Below the pieces are notes generated by a model. That model was not told the origin of the DNA and made no database searches. It saw nothing but the letters and a program-made list of their open reading frames with translations. From Heliocybe sulcata (Eukaryota > Basidiomycota > Agaricomycetes > Gloeophyllales > Gloeophyllaceae): a stretch of DNA of 64,000 nt. Below are positions 34,881 through 46,800 of this stretch, one piece after another. The first letter of the stretch is position 1; every line of letters starts with the position of its first letter. Made by a program: the position numbers and the translations under genes. Location: contig ML213505.1 of assembly GCA_004369045.1 (NCBI GenBank), forward strand, positions 968,591 through 1,032,590. The letters run 5' to 3'.

Positions 34881-34936
34881 ACGCGTCGCGAATGTGACTA
34901 CACGTTCTTCATCAAGTTCGGCTAAGCTGGACGCGT
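34881..34936 (+). promoter_or_regulatory. Two ACGCGT boxes upstream of gamma-tubulin
   Basis: ACGCGT at 34881-34886 and 34931-34936, 60-115 bp before the gamma-tubulin ATG. The first continues as ACGCGTCGCG. Candidate MluI cell-cycle boxes; binding is inferred. Confidence 0.5.
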
Positions 34937-34995
34937 CTCTCTGCTACGGACGCTATTTCGGCAAAGATATCCAAGAGCTGAGCGCACCGCCCACC

Positions 34996-36864
34996 ATGCC
35001 TCGAGAGATAGTGACGGTGCAGCTAGGGCAATGCGGCAACCAAAGTGCGCTCGACTTTGTCTGATTCGTCGGCACTTGGCTGAGATTGGTGCGACCGCAA
35101 GTGGGATCGGTGTTCTGGCAACGACTGTGCGCAGAGCACGGGATCAGTAAAGAAGGAATCCTAGAAGAATGGGCGACTGAGGGAGGCGATCGGAAGGATG
35201 TGTTCTTCTATCAGGCGGACGACGAGCACTACATCCCTCGTGCTATCCTTGTCGATCTAGAACCTCGTGTGCGTCGTATCTTCCACTGCTCTATTGAACT
35301 AGAATGATACTAATTGGTGGGGTCGCTATACGTCAGGTAATCAATAATATCCTCACGTCACCTTTCGCAAACTTGTACAACCCAGAGAACATCTTCGTTA
35401 GCAAAGACGGCGGTGGTGCAGGGAACAATTGGGCGCACGGCTATTCCGCTGGAGAACGGATATATGAGGAAGTGATGGAGATGGTGGACCGAGAGGCGGA
35501 GGGTAGCGATTCATTGGAGGTCTGTGCCAAAACAGGCTCAGCTCGTGTTGTCCACTGATTGTCTAGGTAGGGATTCATGCTCATGCATTCGATAGCCGGA
35601 GGGACTGGTTCTGGACTAGGCTCCTTCCTCCTCGAGAGACTGAACGACAAGTTCCCGAAGAAGCTCATCCAAACCTACTCCGTATTTCCAAACGCACAGG
35701 AAGGCGACGTCGTCGTGCAGCCGTACAACTCGCTCTTGACACTGAAGCGCCTAACGAACCATGCCGACTCCGTCGTTGTCCTAGATAACGGAGCGCTCTC
35801 CCGAATCTCGGCCGACCGCCTGCATGTTCAGACACCCACCTTTGACCAGACAAATCAACTTGTACGTGGTTCTCCAGAGAATGCTTCCGTCGGGACAGCT
35901 GATCTTAGTTTCCTAGGTGTCTACTGTCATGGCCGCTAGCACACAGACGCTGCGATACCCGGGATACATGAACAATGATCTCGTCGGTATAATCGCATCT
36001 CTCATTCCAACACCGCGGTGCCATTTCCTCATTACCTCGTATACCCCCTTCACTAGCGACCAGATTGACAAGGTAAACAGAGACGAGTGCTCTCAGCCGA
36101 TCGAATGTAACCTGTCCACCTCTAGGCCAAGCCAATCCGACGGACAACTGTCCTAGACGTCATGCGCCGACTCCTGCAGCCAAAGAACCGCATGGTGTCC
36201 ACCACTCCGAGTAAAACTGCTTGCTACATCTCCATCCTCAACATTATCCAGGGTGACGTTGAATCAAACGACGTGAATGACTTCCCCATCTCGTAACATA
36301 TGTCATCTCACTGCTTCGATCTCAGGTGCACCAATCACTACTCCGCATTCGGGAAAGACAGCTAGCGAACTTCATTCCATGGGGCCCGGCATCGATCCAA
36401 GTAGCGCTAACACGCAGATCGCCCTACGTCGCGACCAGTCATCGTGTCAGTGGCTTGATGCTTGCCAACCACACGAGCATTGCTTCCGTGAGTCTTACCT
36501 GTAGACTGGGTTGTGTCGTCTGGGTTAATGGAAGCCATATCGCGAATGATAGCTGTTCAAGCGCATGTTGGATCAATACGATAGGCTCCGGAAGCGCAAC
36601 GCTTTCTTGGATCAGTATAAGAAAGAGAGAATGTTCGAGAATGGCCTCGAAGAATTCGATGATGCACGGTGAGCTTATTGAATCATGATAGCGTTCCTGT
36701 ACTCACGATGCATGCCATTCAGCGCGACGGCGGAGGAGTTACTGAAAGAATACAAGGCTTGTGAAAGCCCTGATTATATCACCTATGTGAGCCTTGCGAG
36801 TCTTCTGGCTGTGTGGTCTCAATAACAGCATTTGCAGGGGATGCAGGGAGACCAAGGATCGTAA
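34996..36864 (+). CDS. Gamma-tubulin
   Basis: Core of the gamma-tubulin complex that nucleates microtubules at the spindle pole body. Exon 1 [16 protein letters not shown] joins by a short intron to [19 protein letters not shown]. The GTP-binding loop [34 protein letters not shown] and [20 protein letters not shown] are conserved, and the GGGAGNNWA spelling with [16 protein letters not shown] is the gamma rather than the alpha or beta form. C-terminal parts include [34 protein letters not shown] and [14 protein letters not shown], ending GMQGDQGS. About nine short introns. Convergent with MBF1. Confidence 0.96.
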
Positions 36865-37048
36865 TGCTCTCACTTTTATTTTTCTCTATGCTTTCTGCGT
36901 TTCGTTTTGCAAGCTGTAGCCTTATCGCTAGTGTTCAAGCAGTGCAAGGATAACATTCAAAGATGGGTAATGGTACAACTGACTCTAAGGTCTATGACAA
37001 ACAGTGTCCATAACCGTGAGGACATGTTGCGACTACGGAGAGGCTAAA

Positions 37049-37656
37049 TCACGATTTCTTCGGCCTCTCCAGCTTCTTCCCAATGTCCGAACCTATAAAA
37101 CGGTTGCGTCAGCAGGAAACTTTGAATCCAGGAGGTATTCCTTACCTCGAAGTTTGACACCAAGCACCCTCTCGAGTTTGCCGAGGACCTGGGGATTGGG
37201 AATAGCTTTCCCGGCCTCGTAGTCTTGAAGGATAGAAGGCTTCTCGTTAATCTTCTGCGCCACGTCCTTCTGTGTCAAGCCCAACTCCATTCGTGCAGTT
37301 TGCATAGCCTGGCCAACGCGGTTGTTCAGATATGATGATGGCCCGGACGCATTCACTGGCACATACCTTCCCAACAGTAGGAGAAATTTTGGGAGGCGGG
37401 GCAACCTCATTCTCCCGGTCCAACTTTGCTATTCTCTGATGGTCTGTTCCCTGATGGGCTTTGTTAGCCCCAGCAGTGATCTTCTTGTCAGTGGCGACGA
37501 CAGCGCCCGCTCGACGCGCGGCTACACGACCGTCAGCTGCTGAAACTCATGTCACTGGCATGTCCACGTACCGTTCAGATCAGACGTGTTCCTCGTAACT
37601 TTCGGCGCCTTCGCCTTGAAACCGATAACTGTCTTGCTGTCCCATTCGGAGTCCAT
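37049..37656 (-). CDS. MBF1: Multiprotein-bridging factor 1 (transcriptional coactivator)
   Basis: Coactivator linking bZIP activators such as Gcn4 to TBP, also tied to ribosome-collision frameshift control in yeast; cytoplasmic and nuclear. Not to be confused with the MluI-binding factor. Exons give [20 protein letters not shown], then [20 protein letters not shown], then the Cro-like helix-turn-helix domain [40 protein letters not shown] and [10 protein letters not shown]. The last exon ends [13 protein letters not shown]. About 150 residues, normal for the family. Three introns. Confidence 0.95.
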
Positions 37657-38129
37657 GTCGTCTATGCGTGCGTGTGGTATAAGCGTCTACGAAGGCAAGG
37701 TTATATGATAGTACAGTCCTGACTCGGTTTCCCCGCACCCGAAGGTTTATAAAGATGCGCCTTGCGTCAGCGGTCAACCGGTCACACGGTGTGTCCGGCG
37801 AACTCCGGTTGCGTTACCTAAGCATAGCACAGCCCCTCCTTCCAACGCCACAAGGATTGTCCCTCGTCTGATCCAGCGTTGATAACCTGGTTGCCGTAGT
37901 CGTCGTTCCCCTCCATTTCCCTCTTCCCTCCATTTCCTCCACTCAGTGGGCAGGATCCCAACATCCAAGTAACATTGTTTTCCACCGGTTGATCCGGATC
38001 CGACGGTCTTATTCTCAAAAGTCCCGAGAGCGCGCTTCCCAGTATGTAATGATTCACATAGTTTTGATCTCGCTGCTTAGCCTCGTTTCGCCAGCACATT
38101 CATTTTAGTGGAACGAGTCATTGGAAACC
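37657..38129. other. Divergent intergenic, MBF1 / unknown small gene
   Basis: 473 bp containing the MBF1 promoter. ORFs on the minus strand (37774-38099) have no family features and are probably chance. Confidence 0.45.
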
Positions 38130-38573
38130 ATGCCCCGCCGAGCTCCTCCTACTGCCCTCCGGCTTGTACCCGGCCCTACGCCTCCTCGCGGGGTGCCCAA
38201 GCACACTCTACCTTCCATGCCACATCCGATATTCCGGCTACAAACAGTAGTACGCGGACCTACCCCGCGCACTCGGGCGGATGTGGGTGCGCCACCAGCT
38301 GCGCACAATAGCTTGCAGGCGGGAACATCGCACAGGAGTCAGATGAGTCTTCCGGCTCTGTTCCTCCCTAGCACGATGGGTGCGGAAGTTGCACCGGCCC
38401 CTCCTTCTCGCGCGTCTTCGCCGACCTCCAATATTAGCAACAAATCATTTGTGCCAGGCCCTTGGGATCATTCAAGGAGTATTACAGTCGCCGTTGATGT
38501 TGATGCTTTACTTGCGGCGCCGAAACCTGCTGCAGTCAGTCCTGTAACGGGGTTGGGATGGACGATGATCTAG
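38130..38573 (+). CDS. Small Pro/Ser/Ala-rich protein of unknown function
   Basis: Intron-free ORF of 147 codons from the ATG at 38130 (MPRRAPPTALRLVPGPTPPR). The sequence is rich in Pro, Ser, Ala and Arg. No signal peptide, membrane segment or domain is recognisable. The C-terminal half has a more ordered look (KSFVPGPWDHSRSITVAVD, then DALLAAPKPAAVSPVTGLG). An overlapping frame on the opposite strand is shorter. It lies between MBF1 and PIN4 with about 330-470 bp on either side. It may be a genuine lineage-specific gene or a chance ORF. Confidence 0.45.
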   Translation: MPRRAPPTALRLVPGPTPPRGVPKHTLPSMPHPIFRLQTVVRGPTPRTRADVGAPPAAHNSLQAGTSHRSQMSLPALFLPSTMGAEVAPAPPSRASSPTSNISNKSFVPGPWDHSRSITVAVDVDALLAAPKPAAVSPVTGLGWTMI

Positions 38574-38904
38574 GACGTCCGGATGCTTTTAATTTAGTAG
38601 TCTTTGCAGACATATCGCAGGGTCGATGTATCTAGGCAGCAGGGTTGAACGTTGAAGTTGTATACCATGCACACTCTAGGCCGGCAGTGGCAGAGCGAGT
38701 TGGCCGCAGCCACGAGGCTAGGCGGTGTACATAATCAGATTGAGGAGAGAAACAAGACGGGGCCGTGGCGTGTATTCCTTTTCCATCGACAACGCCATTC
38801 TCTTCTTTCGACTGACTGGTATCTGAGCCTCTGAGGATCTTTGCAAGTGTCTCTAACGAAGTAATATTGAATCGCACCGGACGACTGTACATTGCAAGGA
38901 CATC
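38574..38904. other. Intergenic, upstream of PIN4
   Basis: Holds the PIN4 promoter and leader. Only short ORFs without features are seen. Confidence 0.45.
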
Positions 38905-40672
38905 ATGACGAGCTCGCCCTCTATCCCAGATCTTTCTGCCCTGTCACTCTCTCAGAACTCCCAGCAACGTCTTCATGATTCTTACGATTACGAGGGCAAT
39001 AATGGAGCCGGCAGTAGATCTCAATACTTCCAGACCTCCCCTCCTATCGCTGCCCAGTCCCAGTACAACCCCCTGGGGATGAATCAGTCCCCGCTCAAGA
39101 AGCCTGCTCGTGCTGGTTTGCCGGCTGTACGTGACATCTCATCCTGCGTCCTCTGTTCCATCCTGATGTAGAAAACAAAGCAATGGCTCGATAGCGTTGG
39201 TAACGTCGATAGTCGCTCCCTTTCGCCCAACAACAACTCGGATTTGTCGTCGTCCGGCTCTCCTCCCCCTGCTCAGTACATGGGTTCGTCAGCCATGAAT
39301 CCAGGCACTCCTGGCGGTGGCCTTGATGATGATATTATACCCAACGCTATCGTGATTAAGAACATACCGTTTAATGTCAAGCGTGAAACTCTCCTTGATA
39401 TCATCGTCAGTGTTTGTCGTGTTCTTGCTATATCCGCGTCCTGACCACATGTGCTGCAGGCATCTCTCGCCATTCCTACGCCCTATGCGTTCAACTATCA
39501 TCTTGACCAATCTGGCCAGTTCCGCGGGTTGGCTTTCGCGAACTTCCGCCAAGCCTCCGATGCCGATGCTGTCGTGGCCGCTCTTAATGGTTTTGACGTA
39601 CAGGGTCGGAAGTTGCGTGTCGAGTACAAGAAGGTGCTGCAGGCTGGCGAGAAGGAGAGGATTGAGCGCGAGAAGGCTATTCGGCGGATGAAGTCCATGC
39701 AGCTGGAAAAGGAGCACGCTGCTATGCAGACCCCGCAGCAGCAGACCCCGTACGATGACTATGGGACCGTCATTGCCCCGACTTTCACTCCCTCGCGCTC
39801 CTTCTCTGGCGGTTACCCCTCTCAACAGGCGTACTCCTCGCCTGCAATGCCGGTTTCGCAGTCCTACAACAGCGCGAGTCCTCCTCCGATGCAGGCTACT
39901 ACTCCGGGCTCTTCTGCCAAGACCGCTAACCCTACTGAATTGGATATGAATGATCCCGCGACGCTGGAAATATATTCTAGGATTTTGCTGTTCAAGGATG
40001 ACCACATGCGGGATGAGCTGGCCTTCTCTCGAGCCTTGACTCCCAAGCAGAGGAGAATCGTTCATTTGGTCGCGCAGAAGCTGGGTGTTTACCACTACTC
40101 TGTTGGTGAAGGCGAGGACAGATACGCTGTTGTCACTCGGATTGACCCTGCTACTGTAAGAGTCTTTTCCATCCAGCGGAGGAAACTCTGACGCTTCTTT
40201 GTCGTAGCGCCAACAAACAGGGAGGCACACCCTGTCCCGTGCCCCGTCCGCCTACTTGTCGCCAACGAACACCTCACAAATGACTGCCAGTCTGCTGCGC
40301 TCCAAGAAGTCCATGCCTGATATGACTACACTGCGGACTCAAGCACCTCGTCTCGCTACACGGGCTTCGAATGGGAACATCCGGGAAGGCTATGCCACCA
40401 TCGCGTCTCCCTCGCGTCGCTCACCTGGCGGATTTGGTGCGCTGTTTGGTAACTCTGGCGCCTTTGCCAATGGAATTCCACCCGTGCCCAACTTGCCGGC
40501 GAGCGTCCAGGGCGCAGTCAATGGTAACGACAGTCCGACCAGCGGCGTCGTTCGTCAGCCTCGCGGACCGACGGCGATAGGAGGGTTTGGAACCCGACGC
40601 GAGAGGACGACTCTGGATAGTCAGGGTCGCGGCGGTCTCGAGGCCAGGTCGCACGAGCCGTTGGAGATCTGA
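38905..40672 (+). CDS. PIN4: RRM and R3H RNA-binding protein, PIN4/Cip1 type
   Basis: Fungal RNA-binding protein related to S. cerevisiae Pin4 and S. pombe Cip1/Cip2, which act in cell-cycle and stress mRNA control. Start MTSSPSIPDLSALSLSQNSQ. The N-terminus is Ser/Gln-rich with KTKQWLDSVGNVDSRSLS after the first intron. The RRM runs from NAIVIKNIPFNVKRETLLD (RNP2) through GQFRGLAFANFRQASDADAV (RNP1) to GRKLRVEYKKVL. A helical EKERIEREKAIRRMKSMQLE follows, then a Pro/Gln/Ser linker and the R3H-type region ELAFSRALTPKQRRIVHLVA with VYHYSVGEGEDRYAVVTR. Potential Cdk or kinase SP/TP sites are common in the tail. Three introns. Confidence 0.88.
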
Positions 40673-41231
40673 GCTGGGAGGTAGTGCTCTCGAAGTTCGA
40701 GCCGGAATTAGAAGAATCTGCTGGATGCGGATTAGCGGTTAGTATGCATGGTATGAATGGGACGCTCGTCTTGGTCCGATATATTGCTTGTGCTTGCATT
40801 CACATTCTTTTATTCTTTTTAATGAAGCGTATTATCTGATCGTCCGTACTCTCCCATCCTATCATCTTGCATACTGCAGTCGCTGTTTATTATTGACGTG
40901 GTCATCGGTCTAGTACGAATCTCGCATTACAACAAAAGTCTCTATATGCATTTTCCTTTGTATTTGGGTTGTCTACTATATAGCCATGCTGTTTCCACGT
41001 CGCGAAGGGGTGACGCCAAGCACACGTGACCGAAATGTATACTTCCGGACGCGCTTGGCATGACCTCGTTCAAGTCGCCACCAGCAGAGCTTCCCCATCA
41101 GCGTGGTCTAGCCGGGGCATCATCTTCACCTCATGCACAGAATAAAAGCGTCCGGTCATGTATCCCGCAAGCACCCCACCCTCCTCCTTACCCTCCTCAC
41201 CGCCCTCTCTAACGAGTGGCAGCTGCGACGA
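40673..41231. other. Intergenic, PIN4 3' end / bestrophin promoter
   Basis: 559 bp with no supported gene. A CACGTGAC E-box-like element is at 41023-41030, about 200 bp before the bestrophin-family start. The frame opening at 41158 is out of phase with the real gene. Confidence 0.45.
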
Positions 41232-43435
41232 TGCCACACGACCCGTTATTTCTGCTGCGCTTGAGCATCAAGAAGCTCAAAGCGACCGTCATAGTCGATA
41301 TATGGCCACAAGTGCTGTTCTTTGCATGTGTCGCAACAAGTACTCTTCACTAAATTTGCGCCTCGCCATTACACTGATTTATGTCATGAAACAGTGGTGT
41401 CTCTCGTTTCGGACATGACAACACACTCTCTGGCCATCTCTAACCAGATGCTAACTGTGCTCGGTACGGTCCTGGGTTTGGTCGTATCTTTCCGAACATC
41501 CTCCGCCTATGAACGGTAACACAGCGTCTCCACCCAGTAATCCGAATCTAACGGAGGCGACAGGTATCAGGAAGGTCGGAAGACGTGGACTAATATTTTC
41601 CTGGCCTCTCGCAACCTCGCGCACATGGTGAGCATACTCATAGCACCATATATGCTGTTGCTAATGCCAGTCAGATCTGGAACCACGTGCCTTTCGACAG
41701 GGACCCCCCGAAGGACGACAAGAAGGATGCGTCTAAACCAGCCGGCGGTAACGACCAGCCCCAGGACAAAAAGGATGGGAATAGCAAGGATGCGGGTGAA
41801 GACGCTGATGACTCCGACCCTACCGTGGCCTCGGAGAAACAGAAGCAGCGGTTGGAAGCTGCCATTGAGAAGAAAACCATGATCAACTTGGTCTGTGCCG
41901 CGATGCTTTCATCCCAACTGGCTTATTTAACTTTACCCAGGTTCAAGCCTTCAGCGTCTCTGTCAAAGTAAGCATATGTGAAGCCCCGGTTGCGACGAAT
42001 ATTGCAACATGACATTCGCTGCATAGCACTTCCTTCGAGGCGAGGCGGGAATCTACTACGAAGACCTTTATCCGCTTGTCTGCTTTCTACCTCGCTACGC
42101 CACGCACCCGCCCGAGAAGCCTTCAGAAGAAGATCTCCTCCCTCTCTGGCGGGCAGCAGACATGCAAGGTCAAGCACCGGGCTCCGAGTCCCGTCACGAT
42201 TTCCCTCAAGCCAAGAAAGTCTCGTCTGACCCAGGTCCCCATACGGAGCACGAGGATGGACACCAGCCAAAGACGCGCCTCTGGCAACGTCAGAACAAAA
42301 GGCGAGACTCCTTCGACCCGGAGAAGGCTCTGCCAGCTGTGGCCAGCGACAAACCCCTCCGCCCGGCACGCAACCCGCCCAAGTACAATATCTTTGACTA
42401 CATAAAAGACCTCTTCGACTATGTCATTGCGAGCCGCGGCAAGGGAGATTGGCGCACCGCCCGCCCCAGCAGCGTCACGATCGAGTCGAACGTTCCCCTC
42501 GAGATAACGCTGTTCCTCAGCAGCTATCTGGCGTGGCTGCTGAAGAAAGGCTTGCTGACGCCCGCCATGGGCACTGGCATCACGAATAACCTTGCCAGTC
42601 TTCAGGAAGCTGTGGTCAACTTGGAAAGAATCCGGAGCACGCCCCTGCCATTCGCATATCAAGCGCATTTGAGGATGACGATATGGTATGTCCACATGGC
42701 ACACGGGCCTGTGTTGGAGGTATTGACTATGCTCCAGGCTCTATCTATTCTTCCTCCCAGTCAGTGTTCATAATGACCCGCATTCTCGTCCGTCGGTCTG
42801 ACGATACGCACACCCCAGTTCCAAATCTACTCAGCTTTCAAGTATCTGACGATACCGTACGTGACGTCCACTCCGTTCTCCTCAGACAATAATGATAACG
42901 GTATATTAGTGCGACCGCTTTCGCTTCCTTCCTGCTTCTGGGTTTCTTGGAAATAGGACAGGAAATGTACGTGCCTCGGCTGCGTTGACACTGCAGTGCA
43001 CCATGTCTGATTCCCTTCAGTGAGAATCCGTTCAACTATGACGATAACGACCTCGGTACGTGCATCCAACAGGTGGAATAACAGTCGGCTGAGAAGTTGC
43101 CATGTAGATCTCGACGGATTCTGCCTCTCAATACAACGAGAGCTTCACGAAATAACTGCAGTGCGTTGTCTTTGCTGAACTTCCTGGTAACCTCCGAACG
43201 TTGAAACGACTCTTTACAGCACTCGGCTCCCGATCCCAACGAGTACATCTTCTCCACCTGGAACCAGCCATTTGCACCTGGAGACCGTCGTACCGCGGAG
43301 GAGATGCTGAATGGCGGCTCCAACGAGTACCTACACCCCGATACGGGTGTAACGAGCGTCCGGAGAACGATGCTCAGGAGCTGGAGGGACGTGGACGAGA
43401 TGACTCGAGACTGGCGAGCAGGCCATCGTCTATGA
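41232..43435 (+). CDS. Bestrophin-family (UPF0187) anion channel-like protein
   Basis: Membrane protein of the bestrophin/UPF0187 family, which includes Cl-/anion channels; the location in fungi is poorly known. The start is MPHDPLFLLRLSIKKLKATV, then a membrane segment WPQVLFFACVAT. Family blocks: MLTVLGTVLGLVVSFRTSSA, YERYQEGRKTWTNIFLASRN, and VPLEITLFLSSYLAWLL. C-terminal signature PFNYDDNDLDLDGFCLSIQRE and NEYIFSTWNQPFAPGDRRTA. Two long polar insertions (Lys/Asp-rich after IWNHVPFDRDPP, and a charged segment before NIFDYIKDLFDYV) enlarge a cytosolic loop compared with short bacterial members. About seven introns. Gating and ion are unknown. Confidence 0.85.
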
Positions 43436-43876
43436 TCAAGGGCTGTCATGCCAGACCACGGTTGACCTGCTACGACCACGGTTGACCTGCTACGACCAAC
43501 TCGATACATGTGAAGATGAGGTTCGTTCAGGTGTGGGATTGAATCAAAGTGTGCTGTACCTACCTATCTACCTACTAATATATATATATATACCATGGAT
43601 CAGAGGTACGTCTGCGGACACCCGTAAGGCGATACCAAACCTCGATGGCATTGAGCCAACAATTAACGACAATCGAATATTCCCTTGAATTACATGATGA
43701 GACTACACTGGAGGATGACTATGGTGCAAGAATGTAAAATTGCGATGGAGACGGGATGATGTGATGACGAGCGTAGAGAAATCAGGATGGTTTCACAAAG
43801 GCAGTGCAGGTCCATGTTTCGCAGAAGTAGAATGAAGAAAATATGTGGCAGACACGGACATAACAACCAGCAAAGG
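43436..43876. other. Convergent intergenic with small repeats
   Basis: Contains a near-perfect 22-bp tandem duplication at about 43453-43496 (unit GACCACGGTTGACCTGCTAC plus 2) and a short (TA)n run near 43577-43591. It separates the bestrophin and nucleoporin stop codons. No gene. Confidence 0.6.
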
Positions 43877-46800
43877 TCACCGCTTGCGGCGATTCGGAAG
43901 CTTTTTTGTTGGTCGACCAGCAGGGGGAGGAGCCGACCCGATAGTAAACTGAGCACCAGCACCACCGAAGGAGCTGGCAGCTGGCTGACTAGGTCCAGAG
44001 TTAAAAGAGAAGGCTGGGCCTGTACTAGGAGACTGAGGTAAGCCCGTGTTGGGCGTAGCAGGAGAAGCTGGCTGGCTGTTGCCAAAACTGAAGCCGCCTG
44101 TACCGCCTGTATTCGGACCGGGGAAGTTGAAAGCTCCCGGCTGCGCGAACGTAGGGGTTCCTGGATTTGAGCTCGTTGAAGGCGCCGGCTGTCCGAAGGC
44201 GCTGGTTGCACTCGACCCTGCTCCAAAGGCAGTAGTGGGAGCCGGGGATGTCCCCCGTGCAAAGGAAAAACCAGACGAGGAAGGTTGTGTCTCGGCAGGT
44301 TTTGCCCCAAAGGTGAAGGGGCTACCAGACGACGTAGCTTGTGCCTCAGCAGGTTTCGACCCAAAACTGAAGGCACCACCTGACGAGGCAGCCTGCGTCT
44401 CGGCGGGCTTTACCCCGAAGCTGAAAGCGCTGCCTGACGATGAAGGCTGGGCCTCGGCAGGCTTTGCCCCGAAGTTGAACGCACTACCAGACGATGAAGA
44501 TTGGGTCTCCACAGGCTTCGCCCCGAAAGAAAAAAGACTGCCTGAAGATGACGAGGGCTGAGGCTCGGCTGGCTTCGCACCGAAACCCGGGAAAGAACTG
44601 TTCGAAGACGTCGGACGCGACGCCTCCGCCGGCTTTGCACCGAAGCCACCAAAGGTGCTGGCGGGTGCGGCGGCGTCCGGCTTGCTTCCGAACGAGGAGA
44701 ATGCCTGAGTTACAGCGGTACCATCTCCTTGCTTCTGAGGGAGAGCAAGCGAAGTAGGAGCAGAAGTTCCGAAGGAGAATGCCGAAGAGGTCTGTCCAGA
44801 ATTCTGTCCGAACATCAATCCCGGGGGCTTCGCCTGCGCGGCGGCGGTAGTGTCGCGGATAGGGCTTTCATCCATCTTCATCTCCTGCTCTCTTGGTGGT
44901 GTGACAGCCTTCGCAGATCCCTTCGACGGACCACCGAAAACGAAGGTGAAGCCTGACTTCCCGTCCGGCGTCGCTGGGGTAGCCGAAGCAGCTGCGCCAG
45001 GGGCAAAAGAAAAGCCAGTTTTGCTGTCGTTAGCAGGTGGAGGGGTGGCAGGAGCAGCTCCGAAAGCGAAAGGAGATTTCGCGTCATCTTTCTTCCCTGC
45101 AGTGGCAGGCATCTCTGCCTTTGTACCGAATAACGATCCGCCGCCTGTGACCGGAGGAGATCCCAAAGGTGTAGAAGTCAAATTCGATAGGCTGAAGGGA
45201 ACCTTGGGTGCTGGTGTTGCGGGTGTCGTCGGAGTAGTAGAAACGTTACCGAATCCACTGAACTGCGGTGTAGTAGTGGGCGTGGTAGAGGGGTTTCCGA
45301 AGAGAGACGAGGCAGGCTTCGTAGGAGTCTCGGGTGCTGATGCCGTGCTGCTCGCAGAAGGAGCGCCAAAGAGACCAGGAGCGGCGGTACTTGCGGTATT
45401 TGGCACAGCTGACTTGGGCTGTGTCCCAAATAACGAGAAGGCAGGCTTCGGCGCATCGGTCGTCGTCGCAGGTTTTGCGCCGAACAGGCTCGTCGTACTC
45501 GATGCCTCAGGAGCTTTCTGTGCAGAACCAAACAGTGGTACAGCAGGTGTTTCCGCACTTTTAGCAGCACCAAAGATTGAGAAGCCTTGAGTCTCCTTCG
45601 GGGCAGCACTAGCACTAGATGCATATGAGCTCGTCGACGGCTCAGCCGGGCCTCCCGCAGATATAGCTGCCGGCTGGCCGAACGAAAAAGGGGACGTAGC
45701 CTTTGTTGCTTCTCCAGCACCTTTCTTATCCTGTGAAGCTGCCGCCTCCGTCTTGCTACCAAACAAACTCAACGGCACCGCAGGAGCAGCCGCAATCTCT
45801 GGCGAACTCGATTTATCACTTGGCACTGCAGCGGCTTTAGCACCGAAAAGACCCGATGGAATTGCCGGGCCAGTGACCGTGGGCGCCTTGCTGAGAAGGG
45901 CAGAAGTGGCGAAGAAATCCGGTGGGGCGCCTTCCTTCTGGGGCTTCGACTCGGTGCTTGCAGCTGACGCCGTCTCAGTGGTAGCGGTCTTGTCGGACGA
46001 TTGGTTAGAAGTGGCAGCAGATGCCGACGGAACAGTCTCAAACAAATTCTTGCTGCTGGCAGACGGCAGGAAACCGAATAGGCTCCGCGTACCTCCAGCC
46101 GCGGGCTCGTCAACGATCCTGAGCCCTGGAGTTTTTGAGGAGGATGGTTCTGTCGCCGGCATAGCTGTACTCGGCGCCGGGGTCGTGGACGGAGACTTGG
46201 TAAAAGAGAATGGCAATGCCGAGATAGGCGCCTCCTTCGCCGATAGGTCCTTCTCGATAGGCGGAGCCTGGTAGCCACACATCAGTAATCTCTCAGCCGC
46301 CGGTTACAATACGACTTACCTCCTTTGCAAAACTGAAACCAGCGGGCGGGGCAAACAGGGAAACCTTTGGCTTCTCGGGACTGGCCGCCGCATCGTCCTG
46401 CTCCTCTTCAGTATAGGTAGCAGAGAAGCGGCCAGGCCTGTTGAAAGGCTTCTCATTATGCCGCGCACTGGCCTTGGGGCGACCTATGCGAAGAGACGGC
46501 CCTCCCGGCTGTTCAGAAATGGGCTTGGGGAAGAATTTATCCTCAGGTAATGGTTCGACGTCCTTCACGACAGCCTCCGGTTGAGGTCCGGTGGCGGCCG
46601 CAGGTCCGGACATTGCAGCCTGATAGATGCCGTTCAGAGACACAGCAGGCGGGGCTGCTGCCTCCTTATCCTGTTCCTTCTCCTTGCCCTTGCCCTTACC
46701 GAAGCGTTTCTCCGGTGTCCTTTCTTCTTCTTCTTCTTCTTCTTCTTCTTCTTCTTCTTCTGACTCGCCGTTCTCTTCTCTTTCTTTTTCAGCCTCGAGT

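Noticed and set aside
39289-40230. 313-codon ORF antisense to PIN4
   Set aside because: Composition is a mirror of the sense RRM/R3H coding sequence and no domain is visible.
43577-43591. (TA)n run as a replication origin or regulatory site
   Set aside because: It is a short microsatellite in a convergent 3' region with no further support.
44270-44560. Regular 54-bp repeats considered as a CRISPR-like or satellite array
   Set aside because: The units are adjacent, in phase and code for FG repeats; there are no spacers, and the genome is eukaryotic.
44850-45762. Long ORFs (up to 246 codons) on both strands in other frames of the nucleoporin
   Set aside because: They arise from the GC-rich low-complexity FG repeats, which leave several frames open.
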